In this document: positions 1 to 5,290 of the stretch, piece after piece
How the letters are laid out: each line of letters begins with the position of its first letter
How positions within the stretch are numbered: position 1 is the stretch's first letter
Source: an uncultured Rubrivivax sp.
GTDB taxonomy: Bacteria > Pseudomonadota > Gammaproteobacteria > Burkholderiales > Burkholderiaceae_C
NCBI GenBank assembly: GCA_937975735.1
Contig: CALJUI010000482.1
Coordinates: 1 to 6,119 of the forward strand
Length of the DNA: 6,119 bases
Direction: 5' to 3'
Translations under genes and position numbers: made by a program
Notes under the pieces: model-generated
Databases searched by the model: none
Seen by the model: the letters and a program-made list of their open reading frames with translations, nothing else
Told to the model about the DNA's origin: nothing

Positions 1-367
1 CTGCGCCCTCTCGCTCGCCCTGGACACCGTCGGCCCGCTGCTGCACCGCGCCGGCCTGCATGTGCACACGCGCACGCCGCCCGCGCGCTACCTGCCGGTG
101 GCGCTGATCAAGCTCTTCGTGCACCCGGCGCTGGTGTTCGGGCTGGCCGCGGCGGCGCGCGAACTCGGCGCGCCGCTGACGGCCTTCGAAATCACCGTGA
201 TCACGCTCGCGTCGGCGCTGCCGAGCGCGAGCAACGTGTCGCTGCTGGCCGAGCGCTTCGGCGCCGACAACGGCCGCATCGCACGCATCATCATGAGCTC
301 GACGGCGTTCGCCTTCGTCAGCTTTTCAGGCCTGGCCTGGCTGTTCGGGGTGCGGCCGGCGGGCTGA
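1..367 (+). CDS. AEC-family (auxin efflux carrier-like) transporter, C-terminal part
   Basis: This is the 3' end of a gene whose start lies left of the window; the reading frame enters at base 2 and ends at a TGA at 365-367, giving 121 visible residues. The visible part has three hydrophobic stretches, around LPVALIKLFVHPALVFGLAA, FEITVITLASALPSASN and IIMSSTAFAFVSFSGLAWLF. The segment with ALPSASN followed by LLAERFGAD matches the C-terminal half of AEC permeases (bacterial MdcF-like or auxin-efflux-carrier-like proteins), which usually have about 300 residues and ten membrane helices. These are inner-membrane secondary transporters, often for organic acids such as malonate or malate. The substrate cannot be told from this fragment. 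A GTG at 62 could open a shorter frame but lies inside the conserved region, so it is not the real start. The gene converges on priA with 3 bp between the stop codons. Confidence 0.85.
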   Translation, partial: CALSLALDTVGPLLHRAGLHVHTRTPPARYLPVALIKLFVHPALVFGLAAAARELGAPLTAFEITVITLASALPSASNVSLLAERFGADNGRIARIIMSSTAFAFVSFSGLAWLFGVRPAG

Positions 368-370
368 CCC

Positions 371-2458
371 TCAGATCGCCAGCGGGTCGACGTCCACCGC
401 CCAGCGCAATAGCCCGCGGTGCTCGGCACGCAGGGCGTGCAGCGCCGGCAGCCAGCCGGCCAGCAGACGCTGCAGTGCCATCCGCGAGCCGCTCTCGACC
501 AGCATCTGGCAGCGCTCGACGTTGGCGACCCGGCTCACCGGCGGCGGCACCGGCGGATACAGCGCGACGCCGACCGCCTGCGCATCGGCGCGGATGGCGT
601 CGGCCGCGGCCTGCAGGAAGGCCTGCGCGACCGCGGCGGTTCGCGCCTCGGCGCGCAGCAGCGCCAGATGGGTGAACGGCGGCAGGCCCAGGCTCTCGCG
701 TTCCCGCAGCTGCGTCGCCGCGAAGGCGGCGAAGTCGTGCTGCCGCAGCGCCGCGTAGAGCGGGTGGTTCGGGTGCCAGGTCTGCAGCCACATCTCGCTG
801 CCCGCGGCCTGCGCGGCGTCGCGCCCGGCACGGCCTGCGGCCTGCATCAGCAACGCGAACAGGCGCTCGGGCGCGCGGAAGTCGCTGGCGAACAGGGCGC
901 TGTCCGGGTTGACCGCGGCGACCAGCGTGATGCGGCGGAAATCGTGCCCCTTGGCGACCATCTGGGTGCCGACCAGCACGTCGACCTCGCCGTCGTGCAC
1001 CGCCGCCAACTGCGCCTGCAGCGCGCCCTTGCGCCGCGTGCTGTCGGCGTCGATGCGCGCGATGCGCGCCCCCGGCAGAAGCGTGGCGAGCTGCTCCTCG
1101 AGCTTCTCGGTGCCGCGGCCGATCGGCGAGATGTCGAGGTTGCCGCAGTCCGGGCAGGCGCGCGGCACGCGTTCGGTGTAGCCGCAGTGGTGGCAGCGCA
1201 ACGTGCGGTCGCCCTTGTGGAAGACGCGCCAGGCGCTGCAGTGCGGGCAGGCGCTCTTCCACCCGCAGGCCGCGCAGTGCAGCACCGGCGCGTAGCCGCG
1301 GCGGTTCAGCAGCAGCAGGCTCTGCTCGCCGCACGCGATGCGCTGCTCGATCGCCTCCTGCAGCGGCGGCGCGAGCACGGTGCCGGCGAGCCGGTCGCGC
1401 GGCAGCCGGTTCATGTCGAACAGGCGCACCGTCGGCAGCGCGCCGCCGCCGATGCGTTCGGCCAGCGCCAGGCAACGGTAGCGACCCTCCTGGACGCGCT
1501 GCCAGGTCTCGAGCGAAGGCGTGGCCGACCCGAGCAGCACCGGCACGCCCTCGAGCCGGCCACGGTAGACCGCGAGGTCGCGCGCCGAGTAGCGCGCACC
1601 CTCCTGCTGCTTGAACGACGGGTCGTGCTCCTCGTCGACGACGATCAGCCCCGGCCGCGGCAACGGCGTGAACACCGCCAGCCGGGTGCCGAGCACGAGG
1701 TCGGCGCGGCCGAGCAGCGCGAGCAGCCAGTGGCGCAGGCGTTGCGCCGGCGTCAGGCCGCTGTGCATCGCGACCAGCCGCCGGCCCGGGAAGCGCTCGG
1801 CGAAGCGCGCCTCGAGTTGCGGCGTCAGATTGATCTCGGGCACCAGCACCAGCACCTGGCGGCCGCGCTGGAGTGCGTCCTCCGCGGCGCGCAGGTAGAC
1901 CTCGGTCTTGCCCGAGCCGGTGACGCCGTGCAGCAGCGTGGTGCCGCCGGCGCCGGTCGCCTCGGCCAGCGCGGCGATCGCCATTGCCTGCGGCACCGTC
2001 GGCGCCGGGCGCGCCGGCGCCGGAGCCTCTTCGTCGGGCCCGTCGCGCAGCCGGGACAGGCGGCGTGCGAGCTGGACCGGATCGATCCGCCGCAGCTCCG
2101 GCGGCAGCAGCGACAACGCCAGTTCGCCAACGCCGCGCTGGTAGTAGGCGGCGGCAAAGCCGACCAACTCGAGCCAGGACGCCGGCAGCGGCGGCAGGTC
2201 GGTGAACGCGGCCTGGATCTCGCGGAGCTCGACGCCGGCCGGTGCGGCGTCGGCGCCGGGCCAGACGACGCCCGGCACCTCGCGCCGCCCCAGCGGCACG
2301 CGCACCAGGGTTCCAGACGGCAGCGGCTGGCCGGCGCGGTAGTCGAGCACGGACCCCAACGCCGCATGCTGCGGCGTGTCCAGCGCGACCCGGACCCGCA
2401 CCGAGCCGGCGCGTGGTGGACTTGCCGACGACATCTCGGATCGATCTGAAGAAGTCAC
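371..2458 (-). CDS. priA: PriA, primosomal protein N' (replication restart helicase)
   Basis: PriA is a cytoplasmic 3'-5' superfamily 2 DNA helicase that recognises abandoned replication forks and helps reload DnaB. Up to 695 residues are encoded. An N-terminal DNA-binding domain (about 20-120) leads to helicase lobe 1 with Walker A GVTGSGKT (178-185), DEEH (275-278) and SAT (311-313). Eight zinc-binding cysteines follow as CAAC, CPHC, CHHC and CPDC (395-438), then GTQMVAKGHDF (497-507), QAAGRAGR (539-546) and the usual C-terminal ending WAVDVDP. All catalytic motifs are intact. The region between the N-terminal domain and lobe 1 is short, so the winged-helix domain of E. coli PriA (732 residues) appears reduced or absent. 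The start is uncertain. The GTG at 2458 is the most upstream option because an in-frame TGA lies 9 nt before it. An ATG at 2432-2434 (residue 9) is equally plausible, and neither has a clear ribosome binding site. The gene is downstream of hemE on the same strand. Confidence 0.97.
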   Translation of the reverse strand: MTSSDRSEMSSASPPRAGSVRVRVALDTPQHAALGSVLDYRAGQPLPSGTLVRVPLGRREVPGVVWPGADAAPAGVELREIQAAFTDLPPLPASWLELVGFAAAYYQRGVGELALSLLPPELRRIDPVQLARRLSRLRDGPDEEAPAPARPAPTVPQAMAIAALAEATGAGGTTLLHGVTGSGKTEVYLRAAEDALQRGRQVLVLVPEINLTPQLEARFAERFPGRRLVAMHSGLTPAQRLRHWLLALLGRADLVLGTRLAVFTPLPRPGLIVVDEEHDPSFKQQEGARYSARDLAVYRGRLEGVPVLLGSATPSLETWQRVQEGRYRCLALAERIGGGALPTVRLFDMNRLPRDRLAGTVLAPPLQEAIEQRIACGEQSLLLLNRRGYAPVLHCAACGWKSACPHCSAWRVFHKGDRTLRCHHCGYTERVPRACPDCGNLDISPIGRGTEKLEEQLATLLPGARIARIDADSTRRKGALQAQLAAVHDGEVDVLVGTQMVAKGHDFRRITLVAAVNPDSALFASDFRAPERLFALLMQAAGRAGRDAAQAAGSEMWLQTWHPNHPLYAALRQHDFAAFAATQLRERESLGLPPFTHLALLRAEARTAAVAQAFLQAAADAIRADAQAVGVALYPPVPPPVSRVANVERCQMLVESGSRMALQRLLAGWLPALHALRAEHRGLLRWAVDVDPLAI

Positions 2459-2472
2459 CGCAAGTCAATGAT

Positions 2473-2489
2473 TGGGAAAGGTTTTCCCA
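2473..2489. repeat. Perfect 7-bp inverted repeat just upstream of priA
   Basis: TGGGAAA (2473-2479) is followed by GGT and by its exact reverse complement TTTCCCA (2483-2489). The repeat lies 14 bp upstream of the longest priA start, in a locally A+T-richer stretch. It could be a protein-binding operator or, as RNA, a small hairpin with a three-base loop in the priA leader. There is no T-run after it on the minus strand, so it does not look like an intrinsic terminator. The symmetry is directly visible; any function is inferred. Confidence 0.5.
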
Positions 2490-2504
2490 GCTGTCCCCGA
2501 GTCA

Positions 2505-2525
2505 TGTGGATAACTTTGTGGGCAA
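2505..2525 (-). promoter_or_regulatory. DnaA box with an adjacent degenerate copy, upstream of priA
   Basis: On the minus strand 2505-2513 reads TTATCCACA, identical to the high-affinity DnaA-box consensus. Three bases away, 2517-2525 reads TTGCCCACA in the same orientation, two mismatches from it, giving a tandem pair with a 12-bp period. The stretch 2461-2520 is about 47% G+C by count, well below the flanking genes. The pair lies about 47-67 bp upstream of priA, so DnaA could bind here and influence priA transcription, or the site could titrate DnaA. The match is certain, but occupancy is inferred: one perfect 9-mer is expected now and then by chance. Confidence 0.5.
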
Positions 2526-2578
2526 ACTGCGCCCAGCGTCGCCAAGTGCTTGATTCTGCGAGCCCCGGCTTGTCCTGC

Positions 2579-2607
2579 ACCATTCCGAAGCAGAGCGTTC
2601 CGGTCAA
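2579..2607 (-). promoter_or_regulatory. Weak candidate sigma70 promoter for priA
   Basis: On the minus strand TTGACC (2602-2607, five of six matches to the -35 consensus) is followed after 17 bp by AATGGT (2579-2584, only three of six matches to the -10 consensus). If used, it would give priA a 5' leader of roughly 115 nt carrying the DnaA-box pair and the inverted repeat. The -10 is poor, so this is only the best of several weak options in the hemE-priA gap. Read-through from hemE is the alternative. Confidence 0.2.
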
Positions 2608-2630
2608 TCAAATCAACGGCTTAGCGCACT

Positions 2631-2660
2631 TCTGAGGTTTCCGGATGGTGAAACCGCAGA
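2631..2660 (-). terminator. Imperfect hairpin downstream of hemE, possible 3'-end structure
   Basis: Bases 2631-2641 can pair with 2650-2660 in ten of eleven positions; the single mismatch is between 2635 and 2656. The loop has eight bases (2642-2649). The hairpin starts about 50 nt after the hemE stop codon on the hemE transcript. It is not followed by a T-run on the minus strand, so it is not a classical intrinsic terminator. It could stabilise the hemE mRNA end or mark a factor-dependent 3' end. A second, smaller hairpin (GCTGC-ACC-GCAGC, 2663-2675) lies just before it in the transcript. Confidence 0.3.
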
Positions 2661-2683
2661 GCGCTGCACCGCAGCACGTGCGC

Positions 2684-2692
2684 TGGGGATAA
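2684..2692 (-). promoter_or_regulatory. DnaA-box-like site just downstream of hemE
   Basis: The minus strand reads TTATCCCCA, one mismatch (C for A at position 7) from TTATCCACA, in the same orientation as the perfect box about 170 bp away. It lies about 20 bp after the hemE stop codon. On its own it would be weak evidence; it is listed because it shares an intergenic region with a perfect box. Confidence 0.3.
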
Positions 2693-2711
2693 GTCAACCC
2701 TGAGTGCTCAC

Positions 2712-3806
2712 TTACCGGCTGCCCCTTCTCTGTTCGCGGGAGTGCTCGTGCACCGCCTCGACGAGGGCGGCGACATGCTCCGGTGGCGTGAACTGGCTGA
2801 TGCCGTGGCCGAGGTTGAAGACATGCCCGTCCCAGCCGCCGTCGGCGCGCTGCGGCGCGCCGAAGCGATCGAGCGCGGCCACCGCCTCGCGCGCCACGAC
2901 CTCCGGCGGCGCGAACAGCACGTTCGGGTCGAGGTTGCCCTGCAGCGCGACGCGACCGCCGACTGCGGCCCGGGCGCGTCCGAGGTCGACCGTCCAGTCG
3001 AGCCCGACCACGTCGGCGCCCAGGTCGGCGATCTGCTCGAGCCAGAGGCCACCGCCCTTCGTGAAGACGATGACCGGGATGCGCTGGCCGTCGGACTCCC
3101 GCTTCAAGGCCCTCACGACGCGGCGGGTGTAGTCCAGGCTGAAGGCCTGGAACGCGCCGTCGGCGAGCACGCCGCCCCAGGAGTCGAACACCATCACCGC
3201 CTGCGCGCCGGCATCGATCTGCGCGTTCAGGTAGGCGGCGACGGCCTCGGCATTGACCGCCAGGATGCGGTGCATCAGGTCGGGCCGTGCGTACAGCATC
3301 GTCTTCACGAGGCGGTAGTCGTCCGAGCCTCCGCCCTCGACCATGTAGCAGGCCAGCGTCCACGGGCTGCCGGAGAAGCCGATCAGCGGCACCCGGCCGT
3401 CGAGCGCGCGCCGGATCGAGCCCACTGCGTCGAAGACGTAGCGCAGGCTGTCCAGGTCGGGCGCCCGCAGGGCCTTCACCGCGGCCTCGTCGCGCACGGG
3501 ATGCGCGAACTTCGGTCCCTCGCCGGCGGCGAAGCTCAGGCCCAGGCCCATCGCATCGGGCACGGTGAGGATGTCGGAGAACAGGATCGCCGCGTCGAGC
3601 GCGAATCGCTCGAGCGGCTGCAGCGTCACTTCGGTGGCGTAGTCGACGTTCGTCGCCAGGCCCATGAAGCTGCCGGCGCGCTCGCGCGTGGCGCGGTACT
3701 CGGGCAGGTAGCGCCCGGCCTGGCGCATCAGCCAGATCGGTGTGTGCGGGGTGGGCTCGCGCAGGCAGGCGCGCAGGAAGCAGTCGTTTCGCAGGGCAGG
3801 CCACAT
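2712..3806 (-). CDS. hemE: HemE, uroporphyrinogen decarboxylase
   Basis: The 364-residue protein catalyses the four decarboxylations that turn uroporphyrinogen III into coproporphyrinogen III in the cytoplasm, a cofactor-free step of heme synthesis. Both family signatures are present: PIWLMRQAGRYLPEYR (23-38) and GFSGSPWTLACYMVEGGGS (143-161). Residues matching the known active site are Arg28, Arg32, Asp78 (in FSD), Tyr154, Ser209 (in FDSWGG) and His334 (in NLGHGI), so the enzyme should be active. Length is close to the 354 residues of E. coli HemE. The ATG at 3804-3806 fits the family N-terminus (WPALRNDCFLRAC), and the longer open frame upstream is not HemE-like. There is no Shine-Dalgarno sequence; a -10-like GATAAT sits 7 nt before the ATG. 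The gene lies 8 bp after the Rossmann-protein gene and 253 bp before priA. Confidence 0.98.
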   Translation of the reverse strand: MWPALRNDCFLRACLREPTPHTPIWLMRQAGRYLPEYRATRERAGSFMGLATNVDYATEVTLQPLERFALDAAILFSDILTVPDAMGLGLSFAAGEGPKFAHPVRDEAAVKALRAPDLDSLRYVFDAVGSIRRALDGRVPLIGFSGSPWTLACYMVEGGGSDDYRLVKTMLYARPDLMHRILAVNAEAVAAYLNAQIDAGAQAVMVFDSWGGVLADGAFQAFSLDYTRRVVRALKRESDGQRIPVIVFTKGGGLWLEQIADLGADVVGLDWTVDLGRARAAVGGRVALQGNLDPNVLFAPPEVVAREAVAALDRFGAPQRADGGWDGHVFNLGHGISQFTPPEHVAALVEAVHEHSREQRRGSR

Positions 3807-3824
3807 GGCGCCGATTATCGGCGC
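3807..3824 (-). promoter_or_regulatory. Candidate leaderless hemE promoter within a 17-bp palindrome
   Basis: On the minus strand GATAAT (3814-3819, five of six to the -10 consensus) is followed by seven bases and then the hemE ATG. Transcription from such a -10 would begin at or next to the ATG, giving a leaderless mRNA, which fits the lack of a ribosome binding site. No good -35 is visible 16-18 bp upstream. The -10 lies in the palindrome GCGCCGAT-T-ATCGGCGC (3808-3824), and its central TAA (3815-3817) is also the stop codon of the preceding gene. The palindrome could be a binding site for a regulator of hemE. All sequence relations are visible; promoter and operator function are inferred. 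Confidence 0.4.
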
Positions 3825-4588
3825 TGCGCCTCGACGCCTGGTTCGTGCGGACCAAGCCAGGCGTCGAGCACCGCGGGGCCGCCGTCGGGCTGCGCGGCCT
3901 GCCACAGCAGCTCGGGCGCCAGCACGCGCGTGCCCGGGCGCGCCTGCGGCAGCCGCGCGGCGAGCTGCACCACCAGTTCGGCCAGCCGCGCCGTGCGCAC
4001 CGGCTGCTCGCGCTGCGGCACCATCCAGGCCAGCTGCGACAACCACCAGCCCACCGCCCGGTCCAGCCAGGACCCGCCGCCGCGGCGCGCGCCGGCCGTG
4101 GCGGCGCGCACGAAGACCAGCTGCTCGAAGCCGAGCGCCGCCACCGCCGCCTCGTCGAGCGTGCCCAGGCCGGCCTTCAGCGCCTGCGGCAGCAGCGCCG
4201 GCGCATGCGGCACGACGACCAGCAGCCGCCGCACGCCGGCACCGTGCAGCGACGCAGCCAGCGACGCGAGCTGATCGACCTGCGGCCGCAGGAAGGTGTC
4301 GTCGCGGCCGTTGGCGTGGCGGTGGCGCTCGAAGACCAGGAAGGCCAGTTCGGCCCCCGCCCGCGGCAGCGTCGCCAGCGTCACCGCCTGAAGCCCGCGC
4401 ATGCCGACCCGCAGCGGCGCGGTGACCACCGCCGCGACGCCGGCGAAGCGCTCGCCGGCCAATGCCTGCTCCAGCAGCGCCGAGCCGAGCGCGCCGCCGG
4501 CGCCGATGACGATCGCCCGCTGGCGGCCGTCCAGGCGCGGCGGCGGTGGCCGCTGGGCGGCCTGCAGGGCGTCGGTCGGGCTCAGCAT
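3815..4588 (-). CDS. Rossmann-fold NAD(P)-binding protein, atypical SDR-like, function unknown
   Basis: The 257-residue cytoplasmic protein begins with a proline-rich lead (13-20) and a beta-strand with glycine motif, AIVIGAGGALGSALLEQAL (25-43). Its GxGGxxG pattern is typical of NAD(P)-binding Rossmann folds. Later segments, such as RRLLVVVPHAP (120-130) and GFEQLVFVRAA (153-163), resemble the strands of atypical short-chain dehydrogenases of the NAD(P)H-binding or TIP30-like kind. A classical YxxxK catalytic pair is not evident, so enzymatic activity is uncertain. No substrate can be assigned. The ATG at 4586-4588 is chosen because the glycine motif follows closely and a -10-like TATAGT lies 7 nt upstream. 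The frame stays open far upstream, but only as antisense to lemA. The stop falls 8 bp before hemE, so co-transcription with hemE is likely. Confidence 0.75.
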   Translation of the reverse strand: MLSPTDALQAAQRPPPPRLDGRQRAIVIGAGGALGSALLEQALAGERFAGVAAVVTAPLRVGMRGLQAVTLATLPRAGAELAFLVFERHRHANGRDDTFLRPQVDQLASLAASLHGAGVRRLLVVVPHAPALLPQALKAGLGTLDEAAVAALGFEQLVFVRAATAGARRGGGSWLDRAVGWWLSQLAWMVPQREQPVRTARLAELVVQLAARLPQARPGTRVLAPELLWQAAQPDGGPAVLDAWLGPHEPGVEAQRR

Positions 4589-4601
4589 CGGCGCGACTAT
4601 A
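4589..4601 (-). promoter_or_regulatory. Candidate leaderless promoter for the Rossmann-protein gene
   Basis: On the minus strand TATAGT (4596-4601, five of six to the -10 consensus) is followed by exactly seven bases and then the ATG of the Rossmann-protein gene. No Shine-Dalgarno sequence lies between them, and no convincing -35 is seen. The spacing is the same as at hemE and predicts a transcript starting at or within a base of the start codon. Confidence 0.4.
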
Positions 4602-4657
4602 GGAGCAAGCGCAGCGGCGCTTGATCCGCGGCGTCCGGGCTCCATCTGTCGGCCGGT

Positions 4658-4687
4658 TAGGATGGTCGCCACACCGAAGGAGGAACG
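4658..4687 (+). promoter_or_regulatory. lemA -10-like element and strong ribosome binding site
   Basis: GAAGGAGG at 4676-4683 is a near-ideal Shine-Dalgarno sequence, four bases before the lemA ATG, and it fixes that start. TAGGAT at 4658-4663 is a TAnnnT-type -10 candidate that would give a leader of about 17 nt, just long enough to hold the ribosome binding site. No good -35 is visible. The ribosome binding site is well supported; the promoter is tentative. The conventional leader contrasts with the divergent minus-strand gene, which lacks one. Confidence 0.6.
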
Positions 4688-5284
4688 ATGCGCAAGACCC
4701 TCGCCGCCTGGACCCTGGCCCTGACCGCGCTGCTGCTCGGCGGCTGCGGCTACAACGACTTCCAGCGCCTGGACGAGCAGGTCAAGTCCGGCTGGGCCGA
4801 GGTGCTCAACCAGTACCAGCGCCGCGCTGACCTGATCCCGAACATCGTCGCCACCGTCAAGGGCGAGGCGGACTTCGAGCAGGAGACGCTGACCCGGGTG
4901 ATCGAGGCACGCTCGAAAGCCACCAGCATCCAGGCGACGCCCGAACTGATCAACGACCCGGCCGCCTTCAACCGCTTCCAGCAGGCGCAGGGCGAGCTGT
5001 CGAGCGCGCTGTCGCGCCTGATGGTGGTGGTCGAGCAGTACCCGAACCTCAAGACCAACCAGGGCTTCCAGGATCTGCGCGTGCAGCTCGAGGGTACCGA
5101 GAACCGCATCACCGTCGCGCGCAACCGCTACATCAAGGACGTGCAGGCCTACAACACGCTGGCGCGGCAGTTCCCGAGCAACCTGACCGCGATGGTCTTC
5201 GGCTACGAGGTCAAGCCGGGCTTCACGGTGGCCAACGAGGCCCAGATCTCGACGCCGCCGACGGTCGACTTCCAGAAGAAGTAA
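4688..5284 (+). CDS. lemA: LemA-family lipoprotein
   Basis: The 198-residue protein carries the LemA family core: YNDFQ (22-26), RRADLIPN (45-52), VKGEADFE (57-64), EQYPNLK (116-122) and LEGTENRI (134-141), ending in the common FGYEVKPGF segment. LemA proteins are helical bundles usually displayed on the outer face of the cytoplasmic membrane; their molecular role is unknown. Here the N-terminus is a signal peptide with a positively charged start (MRK), a hydrophobic stretch and the lipobox LGGC (17-20). It should therefore be lipidated at Cys20; Gly at +2 does not signal inner-membrane retention by the E. coli Asp+2 rule. The start is fixed by a strong ribosome binding site. The stop is 6 bp before the TPM-domain gene, with which it probably forms an operon. 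The name follows the protein family. Confidence 0.95.
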   Translation: MRKTLAAWTLALTALLLGGCGYNDFQRLDEQVKSGWAEVLNQYQRRADLIPNIVATVKGEADFEQETLTRVIEARSKATSIQATPELINDPAAFNRFQQAQGELSSALSRLMVVVEQYPNLKTNQGFQDLRVQLEGTENRITVARNRYIKDVQAYNTLARQFPSNLTAMVFGYEVKPGFTVANEAQISTPPTVDFQKK

Positions 5285-5290
5285 GCCGCG

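Noticed and set aside
1120..1270. Dense cysteine codons in priA looked at as a possible separate zinc-finger gene
   Set aside because: The eight cysteines match the zinc-binding region normally inserted in helicase lobe 2 of PriA, and the frame is continuous on both sides.
419..2449. 676-codon open frame on the plus strand opposite priA
   Set aside because: It is antisense to a clearly functional PriA, is rich in Arg, Gln, Ala and Gly with no recognisable domain, and is what high G+C at codon positions produces on the opposite strand.
318..2468. 716-codon minus-strand frame overlapping priA in another register
   Set aside because: It reads as low-complexity Arg/Ala/Gly protein and overlaps the motif-complete PriA frame.
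2608..2711. Minus-strand frame running past the hemE stop into the gap
   Set aside because: It belongs to a different register from hemE, and its tail resembles no known protein; the HemE frame ends normally at TAA 2712-2714.
2701..2747. Short palindrome TGAGTGCTCA and a second GAGTGCTC at 2740-2747
   Set aside because: Eight-base matches this short and close can occur by chance, and one copy lies inside the hemE coding end; no spacing pattern or further copies support a function.
2742..4274. 510-codon plus-strand frame opposite hemE and the Rossmann gene
   Set aside because: It is an antisense shadow of two genes with coherent domains, and no family motif is seen in it.
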